From Arion vulgaris (Eukaryota > Mollusca > Gastropoda > Stylommatophora > Arionidae), in contig CM036759.1 in assembly GCA_020796225.1 (NCBI GenBank), positions 806,001-870,000 of the forward strand: a DNA stretch of 64,000 nucleotides, in the 5' to 3' direction. Below are positions 25,065 through 36,770 of the stretch, in pieces. Within the stretch, counting starts at the first letter, position 1; each line of letters begins with the position of its first letter. Below the pieces are notes generated by a model that was given only the letters and a program-made list of their open reading frames with translations, ran no database searches and was not told the origin of the DNA. A program made the position numbers and the translations under genes.

Positions 25065-25242
25065 ATGACATCAAGTGACGATATTTTTATTGTCAACGAT
25101 CAAGCAACTACGATTTATACATGGGTTGTCTATACTGTTCTTTGTCAAACATTCAACGTTGTTGGTATTGCTACAAATATTATCAACATTGTCTGCTTTA
25201 TCAAACAAGGTTTTCAGGATTCCGTGAATATCAGTCTTTTAG
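25065..25242 (+). CDS. class A GPCR, exon 1 (N-terminus, TM1, start of TM2)
   Basis: The open reading starts at ATG 25065 and ends at a GTATAT donor after TTA G. Residues 1-25 are a short N-terminus. TM1 is about residues 26-47 (VVYTVLCQTFNVVGIATNII then NIVCFIKQGF), followed by DSVNISLLG, the start of TM2. GNxxNIxxFxKQGFxDSVNISLLxLAVSDL is the pattern of a rhodopsin-type family greatly expanded in gastropods and often described as chemosensory. The gene lies antisense inside the ANAPC1 intron. No signal peptide is apparent, as usual for this class. The upstream sequence is AT-rich and shows no clear promoter. Confidence 0.75.
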
Positions 25243-25557
25243 GTATATTTTTGTTGTCTGCAATAAGTGGTCACTAATTATACGCGTTTGTTCAAAGCGT
25301 GTTTTGTTTAGATTCATAACATAATGCTGCAATAGGATATGAGTTTAACATCCCACTTTTATTACCACGCAATTTTATATAAATATGTTCTTGTTTACAT
25401 TCTCATTAGGAAATATTCACTTGATCCGAGTAAATGTATAGTCTATATTTGGTCTATTCTGTATGAAATTAATTTGGTAATAATCTAGAACATTTTGAGG
25501 TAATTAAAGATTGTTTTTAAACAATAATCATTATCATGACATTGAACATTTGCACAG

Positions 25558-25772
25558 GTTTGTCAGTCTCGGATCTTGGTAGTCTTCTAACGATGATGTG
25601 GACATGTGTTTCCTTAACTCCAGCATTTGTAACAGCTGACTTACCATTCGAACCTGTAGAAGTTGTGTATTTGACATCAGTAATGACACATTTATCTTTC
25701 ACCCGTATCAGCAGTTGCATCACAGCCATTATCACCTTGGAGAGATGTTTGTGCATAACATTTCCTTTACAG
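25558..25772 (+). CDS. class A GPCR, exon 2 (TM2, ECL1, TM3)
   Basis: The acceptor TTTGCACAG precedes GTTTGTC and the donor is GTTTGT after CAG. Joined to exon 1 (G|GT = Gly) it reads LSVSDLGSLLTMMW for TM2, with the conserved SDL Asp in place. An extracellular loop (DLPFEPVEVVYLTS) and TM3 (SRISSCITAIITLERCLCI-like) follow. The usual DRY box at the end of TM3 is replaced by ERC, a variant I associate with the same gastropod family. The exon stops in phase 0 at FPLQ, just before the second intracellular loop. Exons for TM4-TM7 were not seen downstream, where a SINE and LINE fragments lie from 26.17 kb on, so the gene may be truncated or interrupted. Confidence 0.72.
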
Positions 25773-25849
25773 GTTTGTATACTAATATTCATAACACGCA
25801 TTTTCAATCTTCACACAGTGCATACATTCCAAGTAATTATATAATTCAA

Positions 25850-26173
25850 CCGACTTTAAGACAGCAGTAACTGTATATAGTTACTAACTTTCTGGTAGAA
25901 GACCCATTTCTGTGACATTGGGACATGTTGATGTTTAGCAAAACATATGGAATGTTAGTTATATTTAATGTTACATTATTATAAATAAATATATTATATT
26001 ATGTTATATCATACTATAGTGTAGTGTAGTATACTATATTTCTGTTGTATTGTGGTATATTTTAAACCTAATATTCTGATTACATTATATTATGATACTT
26101 TACATTATTTAATGTAATGTAGTATATTCTATCATAGTATAATATTATATCAATTTATATTATTATATATGTA
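25850..26173. other. AT-rich region after GPCR exon 2
   Basis: Low-complexity TATTATA/GTAGTATA sequence with no visible third GPCR exon. Confidence 0.5.
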
Positions 26174-26253
26174 TCCTCGGTAGTATAGTGCATAGTGGTA
26201 AGTATCCCCGCCTGTCACACTGGAGACCGGGAATCGATTTCCCGCCAAGAGGA
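26174..26253 (+). pseudogene. tRNA-Asp(GTC)-like sequence, probably pseudogene or SINE head
   Basis: The sequence begins TCCTCGGTAGTATAGT and contains CCCCGCCTGTCAC (GTC anticodon loop) and a TGGAGACCGG-GAATCGATTTCCCGCC T-arm, which is the eukaryotic tRNA-Asp layout. Against a canonical tRNA-Asp the D-loop carries about 5 extra bases (GCATAGTGG), the anticodon stem is weakened (ACTGG), and the acceptor 3' strand reads CCAAGAGGA with extra bases. It is therefore unlikely to be a working tRNA. It abuts the tRNA-derived SINE-2 copy starting at about 26255, so it may be the first half of a dimeric element. Confidence 0.65.
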
Positions 26254-26254
26254 T

Positions 26255-26462
26255 TAATTTATGTCCGCCTGCCCAGCTTATTCGTAGCGCGTTCGACGAC
26301 GGGTGTCAAGCCTAGTGAGTGCGGGTTCAATTCAGCGGGCTGGGAAAAAGCCAATGTTCTCCAGAGTTACGGTATTAGTGGCACCGAACCGAACGTTTAC
26401 GATGTCCAGGGCACCGAGTCTAAGAGCTGAAAGCTCAAGTGCTTATGGATCGGGAAAATGAA
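26255..26462 (+). mobile_element. SINE-2 copy, tRNA-derived
   Basis: A head with box A-like TAGCGCGTTCGACGACGG and box B-like GGTTCAATTC lies between GCCCAGC and GCTGGG, which can pair as an acceptor stem. A body with GGCACCGAACCGAA and GGCACCGAGTCTAAGAGCTG follows, then GGATCGGGAAAATGAAA. The same body occurs in reverse at 23150-23350, so this is a dispersed SINE family. The internal boxes would be the RNA polymerase III promoter if intact. It follows the tRNA-Asp-like segment directly. Confidence 0.75.
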
Positions 26463-26494
26463 ACAAATATATATTATATTCATATGTATTATGT

Positions 26495-26838
26495 TATTAA
26501 CTATTCAGATGGAAGTGAAGCTTCTATTGATATTGCTGGGAGTATTAAGAAAAAATACCTTTTGAAATGAAGGCATCTGGAAAACCCTGGGTACATAAGC
26601 AGTACTGAACTTCTTCATAAAAGTAACACATTAAATGGTTCGTGTACACAAACATATTACCAGAAGACAGTGCGCCCAAAGAGAATAGTACTATTATACA
26701 GTGGATACACAAAATAAAAGACGTCACCAAAAGCAAGAAATAACAGAAGCGGAAACACTATTATTTATAAAGCGCCCATAAAGCCGTTTTATAAATATCT
26801 TCCAATCTTTCGATTTGAGGCAAAACTGGATTATTTGT
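26495..26838 (+). mobile_element. LINE-D 3' fragment
   Basis: Shares the order ACACATTAAATGGTTC, GACAGTGCGCCCAAAGAG, GGATACACAAAATAAAAG and TAAAGCGCCCATAAAGCCG with the copy at 7290-7530. No open reading survives. Confidence 0.55.
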
Positions 26839-26842
26839 TATT

Positions 26843-27820
26843 GGTTACTAAAGTGTTGTCATTGCACTTCGGGCAGGCCCATAGGTGCTCAGACTCCAGC
26901 AACATATATCATAGAATATGCATAGCGACGGCACCAGTGGATCGCTTGTTAAAACACACTCTAACTCTGCCCGCAGACACCTGGTTCTGGGTGTACAAAT
27001 GGTAAACCAAACTGCTTAAATCATTGGATCAAAACAACATGTATTTTAGTGTCTTCATCCAATAGGCAGTCGTGAAGAGACCAACATTCATGTCATTTAT
27101 TCATTTTCAACTCCCCAATAAGCAATTCTGTGAATGCAAGCCTGTCCGGTCTCTCATTGCCGCAAACACGCAAATGATCAGGACAGTAGATCCGGGTTCG
27201 CGTCTGGAGGTTCTTGAAGATATAGACGACATCCATCATACTGAAACCGTCCACTCTGGAACTTGTGAAGCATCGACTGAGTCAGATACAACAACGGCCC
27301 CAGTAAATGCAGTCCCATCGAGAAATTGAAGGGCATTTGTAAGTGCCTCGCACTCCATTTTCATACTGGAAGAAGTTGGCATGTATGCTCCACTTCGCTC
27401 AGTAACATCCCTACCTTGCACAGTAGATACGAATCCCCAGCCTGACATCTCAGGACGAAGCAACAACTCATCGGTATACCTCAGCTGCTTAACTGCGAGA
27501 TCAGCTTTTATGTTGCCCCGATCTCTACATTCTCTCACAAGAGTAAAAATAACATAGTTGGTTGGCGATAATTGGTCATGCTACCATCTAGTGTGATCCA
27601 TTCTTCCTTATTTTGGTAGTGTTGCTATTTTGATCACCTGGACAACTTTTCTCTCAGCCTTTGTCATTCACGACATATCATCCTTGATTCTCAACATCAT
27701 AAGTGTTCTTGTGCAGTGAATGTCTCTTATCCACAGTAACCTACATATATGCCTTGGTCTGGGCGTCCTTCTCAAGGGACAGAATCACCTCATCTCATGA
27801 ATAGTTGTGGCGACTACAAC
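26843..27820 (-). mobile_element. LINE-I 3' fragment with RNase H
   Basis: The minus-strand reading 27236-27538 has YTDELLLRPEMSGWGFVSTV, SSSMKMECEALTNALQFL and VVVSDSVDAS, an RNase H with Asp, Glu and Asp positions recognisable. The 3' end near 26860 reads SEHLWACPKCNDN before a stop. Frameshifts lie between. It directly follows a LINE-D end at about 26838. Confidence 0.75.
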
Positions 27821-27949
27821 ACACATAAACGAAAAATTTTTAAACAAAAATTAATAAAAAATTCATCCTTTCTATTTTTAAATAAAAATTTACAAAGTAA
27901 AAACAAGTAGTATCTTCTTTGAATGTTAAAACCCTTTAAGATCTTATCA

Positions 27950-30900
27950 ATGAGATGTGAAAACGTCACTAACCTTTCATCTTTTTTTTCCCCCCAGTAT
28001 GTATATTTAATTATACCACTCCGTGGAGAGGGCCGGGAGCCAAATGCAGTCCCTGATCAAAACCCCCACTGCCTTTGGTCAAGGTAATGCAGAGGCTAAA
28101 AGATAAACCGACCAAAATCCGGAGGAGGCCTTTAAGGCAGTTGATGGTTAATGGTTTTCCCTTTTGCCATATTCGGGATCCCCCAAACCTGCTGGATTCC
28201 AAACGAGCTGTTTTTCCCTTTGGATAAAACAGGGAGAGGGGGGGTTTTGAAAAGGGGAAACCCATTCCCCATATCAGCGAGGCAAACAAGAAAACGACAT
28301 TCATCTTTTTTTCGGCCAAAAAGGGGAAATCAACAGTTACATAAAACCCAAAGACAAATCCTCTTTTTTTTGGCTAAGGGGATCATGTGCCCCGGTTTTT
28401 AAACCTGACCCGGCAAAACAAGACAAAAAAAAATGTTTGGGACAGAGAACTTGAAGACTGAAATTGACTGTAACTACGAAAAGGCTCCCACCCCTTGGCT
28501 CAGTAAAGAAAAAATTACACATTTCCCTGCGGGCCAACCCCATAGACTGTATGGGTCGTTTTATGCAAAATAAATTGATTTCACACCAGTGCTGCATCGG
28601 GCGAAAATTCCCCGACTCAATGTAAAGGGGGATTTAAACATCATGTGTCCACCAACCCAAGGGTCTGTAAAGTAAAGACAAGTCTTATATCAACAGAATA
28701 TCGTTAATTCTTTTTCGTAGATAAAAATGTTTATTTGGGCGACTTAAATCCCGCATGGGATCGTCACCAGTCATGGCCAGTATCCTGGGTATCATGCATT
28801 GGAAATATAACGATAATGGTAAAAGACTTTTGAATTTTTCCCCCAAAACAAATGTGTGCAAATACTTTTTTCTTCACAGCCCAAGGTTGTGGGGATAAAG
28901 TCAGGCCCGGGCAACTTGATTTGTACTCACCGAAAAAAACACCTCAGCACGTAAAATCACTACTTTCCACAGCCCAAATCAGATCATGCACATTATCCAA
29001 GTCAAAAATTTAAGAACCCTTTCAACAAGAACCCCCCAAAACCAAAGTCGCTCACCAAAATGGGATGACAGAGAACGGGAAATTTTCAGAAACGTTTTTT
29101 GGTGAGAAAAGGGGAAAATGTGTTGAGAAAAGTGGAAAAATCAAAAATAAAATTTGGTTTTTAAACCCCTTTTGGCCCAAATTTCAACAAAGACTGGGTA
29201 GAAAAAATAAAACCCCAACCCTCTCTTGGGGAAAGAAAAAGACTAATAAATCAAAAAAACCCCCCAAAGTTAAAGGCCTTTCCCCAACACAAAATCAATT
29301 GGAAAAGGGAGGGGGCAAATGAATATTAAATCTATTTCTGCATCAAATCCCAGACATGGCCCCAAAGGCAATTCGAAAATATCGGGTGCTCTGGGAAAAC
29401 AAACAAAATTGCCCATAAATCAAAACGGGGAAATAAATATGACCAAAAACGGGAAAGATGGGTGGAACTATTCAAATCTTTCTCGGAAAACCAAAAACCC
29501 CCCCCTCGTAGATCATCAAACATCAGCCCAAACGGCGGGGTTTAAAAACCCACGGGTTTTCCAAACTAACAAATTTCAAAGGGAAGGCTAGGACTGACAA
29601 CATTCGCAAAACCCCAAATACAAAGGAGTCTCCCGGCCCCTTTACAATCTCTTTTCAGTGGGGGAGGGGGCATTTTCAGGACAAAGATGCAAAATGCCTT
29701 TTAAAAAAAAAAGGGGAAAAGGGGGTTGCCAACCACAGAGGATCTCCTTCTAAGCGCAACAGGCAAAGTTTTCCCTAGTCCTTTCAAAGCTACAGAAACG
29801 GGGGCATTTTCTTGGACAATGTGGATTCAGGCGGGCGCCCAAAAAAACATGATTTTACCTCAAACAGCTAAAGAAAGGAAGAAAAAAAATCTTTTATTGC
29901 TCGGGATCTGACTATTTAATAGGAGAATCTTTAAAAAATTTTAAACTTTTAAAACCCCAAAGTTGTCAAATTGATTTTTTTCCCTTTTGGGCAACCAGCA
30001 TATTTCGATGGGGTACATCTGATATTTTTGGGTTTAAAGGGTGAGCAACGGGCTGTTCGCCCCACCTTTTGGTTTTCCCGATCGAACCACGCCAGGGGCC
30101 CCTTGATGTTTTCCCCCGCACTAGATTGATGGTTCACTTTTTCTTGGCTCCGGAAAAGACAAAACGACAAATACTTCTAAAAGGACCCCCTTTTCCAGAT
30201 GCTTTAGCCCCCACGGGAGAACCCAATACAAAAAAATTGTCAAAGGCATGACCTCTTTTCGATAATAAAAAAACCCCAAAAAAGTTGTATTATGTCGGAG
30301 GTAAGACATCAAATATCACTCAAATGGGAACCATCAATACAGTTAAAAATTTTTCTTGGGTCCACGGTCACTGCCATTTTCTTGTGAAGAAAACCGCTCC
30401 AAGGGGGGGGCTTACTTTGGATACTATCAAAACAACTGGACAAAAAAAAATTGTTGGCAAAAACTCAAAAATCAGCCTTGATGTTTTTTTATGGGTTGAA
30501 AAAAAGGGTATACCAAGACACGAGAGGGGAAATTAAAATCTTTACCTTCGATGTCTCCGCAAGATTATGAACCAGGTGGTAAAGATAAAACCCCCTGGCT
30601 AAAAAGGATCTCCCTTCCCTCGAGCATGCTTGAGAACACTAAGATGGTTGGGAATGGAGAGAATGGAAACATCATCCAAAAAAAAATTTTCGAACATTGG
30701 AGGGGAAAAGGCAGGGCAGACCATCTCAGATAAAAGATTCCCAAAACCTCAATAAAAACTTTATAAGGGCCCGAAGGGGAGGACAGCTGTACCAGGGTTT
30801 TTTAAACCAAAACGAAAGGGGGGAAATCTTTGAAAGACTTAAGAGCTGAACGACAAAGGAAAAATCAGTTTTAAGTAAAACTGACAATTGACCGTCTGTA

Positions 30901-33120
30901 AAGCAAAAAAAAACCCTATTCTCACACGATGGGAAAATCCTATTGAAAAAAAAATGTTTTATTGTTTCATTTTAAAAACTATTTATTTATTTTAGTATAT
31001 TTTTATATTTTATTATATTTATTTTTTCATTTTCTTTATAGTTTTTATTGTATTGTTTCAAAATTTACACATATTTATGTAAAACATTGTTTGGTTTTTC
31101 CCTTCTCAAAATCTCTAGAAAAGACTTTGCAACCCCTTTTCCACAGTAAAAATTTTTTTTACAAGACACCTCAAAACTAAAAAAAAAGATACGATCTATT
31201 CCCAATATGCATTTGAAAACATCCTTTCTTTATCTTTCCCGGCTTTTCCAAGTCAGAATAAGAAAATATTTCTTTAACGAATAGTACGTTATTTCAAGAG
31301 TTATATGTATTATGTCTCAACTATTTTATATGTTCCCAAACCCCCTTTTTTTTTAGATCTAAAAATACAGTAACATTCAAAAAATAGTTTTTTATCAATT
31401 CACCAACTCAGGGCAAAGGGAAAGTGTTTTAATTTCTAACGAGATTTTCAATCTGTCCATTCACCTGGGACATTTCTGTACTGACTCAGATTATCTTTTG
31501 ATGGAGCAGCATATTGATGTTTCTGGTCATCTTAAAATCTTCTTACTTCCCTAATAATTTTTTGGAAAAAATTTCACAATTTTTCAAAGATGGTTTTAAG
31601 TTTTCCCCTGGTTTCTTTTTAAAACGTTCCCCTTTTTAACATAAAATTTTGGGGTGTAAACATGTACATTTTTTAATAAAAATTTTTTTTGTTTTTTGTG
31701 TTTAACTGAAAAAGATCGTACCCAAAAAGAATGACTTAAAAAAAGTCAGCTTTTCTTCTTTTATTCTACCCCGTCTATCCAACAAATTGGACAAAAATTT
31801 TTAACCTAAAATACAACTATTTTTGGGATGTTTCTAAAAGATCGAGAAAAGTTGAAAAATTTTTTTGCTATTAATTTTGCAGTTCCACTATTGATTTCGA
31901 TCATCTTTTGTAAAAAAATTTGAAACTCCAGTTCAAATAAATGGGGACTAACTAAATGACAAAATTGATAGGCATTAATGAAGACCAAAATGGTTTTAAG
32001 ATTTCATTTTTTTTATTGTTTTTTTGTTCCTATTAGTATTATTTTTTGCCCTTTCTTTACCAGAGCTTTGTTTGGAGATTTTAAATCAATAATTTTTTCT
32101 GCCATTTGGTACACTGAAAATAAATGGTTTATCCAAAATTTTTTAAAACGGGTAAAACGGGGTACTATTGGGAAAAAAGTTTTGAAATTTGGGAAAAAAA
32201 AATGAAGGGATATACATTTTTTTTCGTAATTGATTTCAAAATGCCTTTGTAATTTAAATAATTGTGTCAATGATGCTCGGGCAAAACTGTAACATAATTG
32301 TCATATATTTACCTTTATCTTTTCTTTTTAAAAATATTCTTTTGGGGTTCATTTTTTTTATTAAAATGAAAATTTGAAAAAATTTTTTTTTAAAAAAGTC
32401 ATTTTTATTTTATATTTATAATTTTTAAAAACTTTTATCAACTAGTACATTAATAATTTTTTTAAATTTTTTTTCATATTAATGAATGTTTTATTTTAGA
32501 AAATTGAATCTCATTAAGTTGAGAACCTTCAATTTTTTCAGTATGTAAATAAATCATCCTTTTAGGACTGAGTCAATTTAAAAATTTTTCTTCTCATCGG
32601 CCTAGATTCCATAAAAAGAAAGTTTAAAAAACAAAATTTTTCTCTTTTTAATGACAAAAAACTTCAAATTTTTAAGTTTTAAAGAGGGCCCCCGGGCAAT
32701 AAAAAAGATAAAAGGGGCCCCAAAGGGGTAGCTCGTCAGATCCTCCCACCCCCAAGTGGTGTAGTGATGACTAATGGCTGGAGAGGGGAGAGATCGAAGG
32801 AAATTGAAAATTCAGAAAAGAGGTTCATTTATCTGATCAAATAAGACATGAATCAGAACATGTGGGGACACTTTTTTCCGTATAATCAAAGGGGATTTTA
32901 AAAATGCACTGGTGTGGGGCCCCCTTGGGGGAAAAGAGCTTTTTACTTCCATTCTGATAAAAAAGTGGGGGTTGGGTTTTATTCTCCCAACCCCTTTTAA
33001 AATTGGGTGAAAGCCCGACCAAATGGAGAAACTTCATTGGTTGGCCCCTGCCTCCTTAAAGGGGAAAAGGGAAAAAGTGTCCGAATAGGAACCTTTGGGG
33101 GTATAACAGTTTACCCCTCC
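27950..33120. other. homopolymer-rich stretch without recognisable genes
   Basis: Runs of 4-10 identical bases (AAAA, GGGG, CCCC, TTTT) are far denser here than on either side: C/G runs dominate at 28.0-30.9 kb and A/T runs at 30.9-32.7 kb. No reading frame longer than about 100 codons has a recognisable domain. A fragment near 30620-30735 (FEHWRGKGRADHLR) vaguely recalls a LINE basic tail. I suspect poorly polished consensus of ordinary repeat DNA, but a genuine low-complexity tract is possible. Confidence 0.5.
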
Positions 33121-33224
33121 TTCTTTGTTTTTAACCTGTCTCCAAAAAATTTGCGTTTGGGGGAGTAAACCCTTTTTCTTTCCCAGTGCAAAAAAATAAG
33201 GGTTTTAAATAGAAAAGCATGTTC

Positions 33225-33345
33225 CCAAAAGACAGACGTCTTTGCGTTTAGGGGCCTACTAAACCAATGTGCAACGTATACACATTCTTGGCAATGATCA
33301 AACATATCACAAGAGTGATTAAAATTGGTCGTAAAGAACGAACGC
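33225..33345 (+). mobile_element. SINE-1, 3' part only
   Basis: From TTTAGGGGCCTACTAAACC to GATTAAAATTGGTCGTAAAG and a GAACGAACGCAAAAAGAAG tail it matches the second half of the copy at 33790-34051, in the same orientation. The 5' half is missing. It lies at the right edge of the homopolymer-rich stretch. Confidence 0.65.
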
Positions 33346-33394
33346 AAAAAGAAGAAGGAGAGAACTCTACTAATGACTCAAACACATTGTAAAT

Positions 33395-34215
33395 TCGATT
33401 CTACAAATACATTTTATAAGTCAACGAACTTCTGTGTGAAGCATGAAACGATTAAAATCTACATCGTTTTCACTACAACGTTGGCTAAATACATGCTGAC
33501 TCAATGAATTGCTTCTAACCTTATTGACATCTCTAACAACGTGTTAGAGCGACGTATGCAGGCTTTCTCTTAAATTCTTAGCAACCAAATATTGACGATT
33601 ACGAGCACATTGTATAGGGAGTACACTTGGCACTACTTGCTTCAAATGCTCTACAAACACATTATGGTGCCATGCCATAGTTGGAGCACCATCAGTAGAC
33701 GCAGACAAAATATTATTAATAGGAATGTTTTTCTTTTGAAAGAAAACGTATACATAGTAGTAAATATATAATCTTTCATTATAACCAATCGCCCGAGTGG
33801 TTATCGGGGCCCAAATTTGGGGTGTAAAGATTAGAACCATTGTTACCTGCCACGCATGTCGTAAGAGGCGACTAAGGAGGTTTGGCTGAAATCGGATGCA
33901 CATGCCTAAACATGTACAAGTCTATGTGTTTAGGGGCCTACCAAACCAATGTGCAACGCATACACGTTCTTGGTAAAGATCAAACATATCACAGAGAGTG
34001 ATTAAATTGGTCGTAAAGAACGAACGAAAGAAGAATAAGGAGAAGGAGAAGATTATAACCAATTCCAAATTTTTAGCAAATAATAATTATTGACCAACTT
34101 TTTCTTCTGTTATAAATCGTTCTTATGATAAGAGAAGAGCTTCATTATTTGGGACAGTTAATTGATCGAGTTCAATGACAAATTGAAATCGAAATAATCA
34201 AAACAATGACGTTTC
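33395..34215 (-). pseudogene. hAT-type (ZBED5/SCAND3-like) transposase remnant
   Basis: The minus-strand reading is split by the SINE at 33790-34051. Before it: VIELDQxTVPNNEALL (about 34150) and FITEEKVGQ. After it: NIPINNILSASTDGAPTMAW (33680-33740), EHLKQVVPSVLPIQCARNRQ, YLVAKNLRESLHTSL, then after a frame change VVRDVNKVRSNSLSQHVFSQ and NRFMLHTEVR. The C/STDGAPxM motif and HRQxLVAKNL, LHTEVRWL blocks are typical of hAT transposases close to ZBED5 and SCAND3. Stops and frameshifts make it a relic. Neither terminal inverted repeats nor 8-bp duplications were located. Confidence 0.8.
33790..34051 (+). mobile_element. SINE-1 copy with 12-bp target duplication
   Basis: This 262-bp element begins CGCCCGAGTGGTTATCGGG and contains GTTACCTGCCACGCATGTC then GTAAGAGGCGACTAAGGAGG, a core seen in several SINEs of molluscs and other animals. 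It ends in an A/G-rich tail (GAAGAATAAGGAGAAGGAGA). The 12-bp duplication ATTATAACCAAT is present at 33778-33789 and 34052-34063. The element splits the hAT transposase remnant, so it is younger than that. Further copies are at 33225-33345, 44702-44800 and 55425-55640. Confidence 0.85.
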
Positions 34216-34609
34216 AGAGTCTTCAGCCATTTCATCGATTCTACTTTCTACTGATTTATTGCTCAAAGGAATTTTCCTGATGCTATTTTAAGCTGGCTTA
34301 TGAGGCACGGTGTTTTAACATAGTTAAACATTAACTAAATGTGTCTTCTGTTACATGAAAATAGGACACATCTTTATCCTATTTGTCGGCTTGCATTTTA
34401 GTCAAATGCTCATGTAGCTTAGAAAGGTTTATTGCTTTATATAAAACTAGTTTTAGGCAAATCAAGTGCACAGTAATGGATGGTTTGTAGGAGAGTAAAT
34501 ATAGCCGTATTTCAATTACTTGAGTACTTGAATACTTGAATGTCCTGTCGATATTTCTTCTTAAAATCAGACGTAATGAAGTAATAAAATGTGCAACAAT
34601 ATTAAGTTT

Positions 34610-34735
34610 CAGTTTCAGTTTGGAATATCTTCATTGCACTCCGGACATGTCCATAGGTGCTCCAATCTCCTTCGCAATATCTCTAACATCGTCCAGCGAC
34701 TGACCGTACCAACAATATTCACAACATATAAGACT
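34610..34735 (-). mobile_element. LINE-I terminal fragment
   Basis: Minus-strand LEHLWTCPECN and an upstream IVGTVSRW-like reading match the ORF end of LINE-I at 37640 and 26860. About 125 bp only. Confidence 0.6.
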
Positions 34736-34739
34736 TAAT

Positions 34740-35655
34740 TTACACTTTGTGTGACTCCGCTTTTTTAATATTTAATATTTTATTTGAATGATGATTTTTC
34801 TAGCACAAAAAAACAAAGAATCTTTTTTTTCCCGAAACTACTCGTATTTATAGATTTGAAATCCAGCCTAAATCGACTCTCGTGTATTGACTTGTTTGTG
34901 ATACCATCATACTCGTGCTGCGAAAAGTCATTGCCAGCACCCATATTCCTGTCGATGAATTACCTAAGCAATAGCTGACCAGACATACTACTCGTGCATG
35001 CAATCGAATTGTGTTCGTCTGACCATAACATTTTCTGAAACATTATACACAATAATAAAACAAATTAAATAAATACATAAGCTATAAACACCGAACCTAC
35101 AAAACATAACCAACGAAAACAATATAATGTTTCAAATAATATTTGCTTCCTCTTTTCCCTCTAGTTAACATTATAAGTTTGTAATAATGATTCTATAGTT
35201 CATAGTTCATAAGTACGGTTCCAACTTCACTGCAACGGGTCACCCCATAATTGCTTCATTCCTGTGCCAATGAAAATCACATGAAATGCTAACAACTGTG
35301 AAATGATTCCTGTGTGAACTAATTCCATAATGAAACAGCCGCGTACCGCCACAAAAGCAACCTGCACCGCATAAAATGCATATGGCCGTCGCTAATGTAG
35401 CAACACAAAACTGTTTATCACTTGAATTGCAGTATACATTGTAATCTCCCACCAACTAAATGTAATCACATTTCAATTTTGTATAATGCCGTCCACTTTA
35501 GGAATCTTTGATCTAAACATCTTAATATAGCATATTGTCTTCGTAATCGTATATGTACACCAGACTAATTAGCCATATCATGCTTCATCTCTGATGTTTT
35601 CCATATGACTAATACTGTATGCTACTATGATAGAGTGTAATTTCAGATTTGGCTT
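34740..35655. other. intronic, nothing recognised
   Basis: AT-rich between the LINE-I fragment and the left piggyBac end. The minus reading at 35240-35455 with a Cys/Gly-rich segment is unassigned. Confidence 0.45.
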
Positions 35656-36239
35656 TTAACCCTTTAGCTGCTGAATACTATTCGAATATGTGTTACTTTG
35701 TGCTGAATACTTTTACTCATATACTCCTCTCTGTGCTGAATACTTTTCCCCTCCAAATACAAGAGATTTGTCAGGCGGTGTAGACTCTGTTTTTAAGCCC
35801 GAAAATATAAAGTGTGCTGGCGTGTTTTTACCCAGTCAACTCTAAAAACAGGGTAGACAACTGACCGTGTAAACCATGATCTAGTTTTGAGTTGTGGATC
35901 TGACTAGATCTCTATACGAAATCCATTAATGTAACGACAGACATGAGTGTAAAAGTGAAACCAGTGGCTGTACAAGTATTTGTTGTATATCTATCTATTC
36001 TCTAATCCTGTTTTGTCAGGTCGAAAAAGAAGATGCATCTTGTCTTTCTTTCTCTTCTCCAATCCTAATTTGCCTCATAGCTTCAGGGTAAGAAGATATT
36101 TCTAGCACAGACTTTTGTGTGTGCTTCATAAATAGTGTTTTTCATCACCTCTGTTATCTCTGAGGTCCCTGAGGTGAGAAGAATACGTGAAGAAGAATGC
36201 TCCTAAAAAAAAAGAATATAAGAATAAAAAGGGCAAGAA

Positions 36240-36500
36240 TGTTTACATAAGATGCTGATAAGAGGGAATCATCATCAAGGTGCGTATCCTTTATATGACG
36301 TTGCTCTCTTTGCAGCGCATCTTAAATTCAACGGCCATCGTGACGCTAGATGTGACAAAGTATCAAATTTGTCTGTACAGTATGTTGTTTGTCAGCCAAT
36401 TCTCTTTAACATTTTGTTCTTTCAGGACATCAGTGTTCTTTCTTTTTCTGTCCATGGTATTCGTAGGATTTTTCTGTAGCATTTAGTTTCGAAGGACTGG
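36240..36500 (-). mobile_element. LINE RT C-terminal fragment inside piggyBac
   Basis: The minus strand ends SFETKCYRKILRIPWTEKER and shares TCATCATCAAGGTGCGTATC and CTTTAGGACGTTGC-like blocks with 46842-47222. It is shortened internally. Confidence 0.55.
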
Positions 36501-36594
36501 ATTTTCGTTCTTGTTTTTAAGAGGGAATATGTTTGCATAAGAAAGCGATAAGAGGGAAGAACATGAGACATTGAGCAGATGAAGTGTGAGGGTA

Positions 36595-36770
36595 GGATGA
36601 GAGTAGAAGACGGAGAAAATAATGTGAAAATGAGAGAACAAGAGGTGGATAACATTGAAAGGTAGATTGAATGAGAGAACAAGAGGTGGATAACATTGAA
36701 AGGTAGATTGAATGAAAGAACAAGAGGTGGATAACATTGAACGGTAGATTGAATAAAGAGGAAAAATACA
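36595..36770. repeat. 40-bp short tandem array (about 3 copies)
   Basis: GAGAGAACAAGAGGTGGATA then ACATTGAAAGGTAGATTGAA repeats three times with few changes. It gives spurious long minus-strand readings rich in Leu, Phe and Ser. It lies in the LINE-derived part of the piggyBac interior. Confidence 0.85.

Noticed and set aside
28011..30733. Several 60-105 codon readings in the homopolymer-rich stretch
   Set aside because: Composition is driven by base runs; no domain is recognisable, and frames cannot be trusted here.
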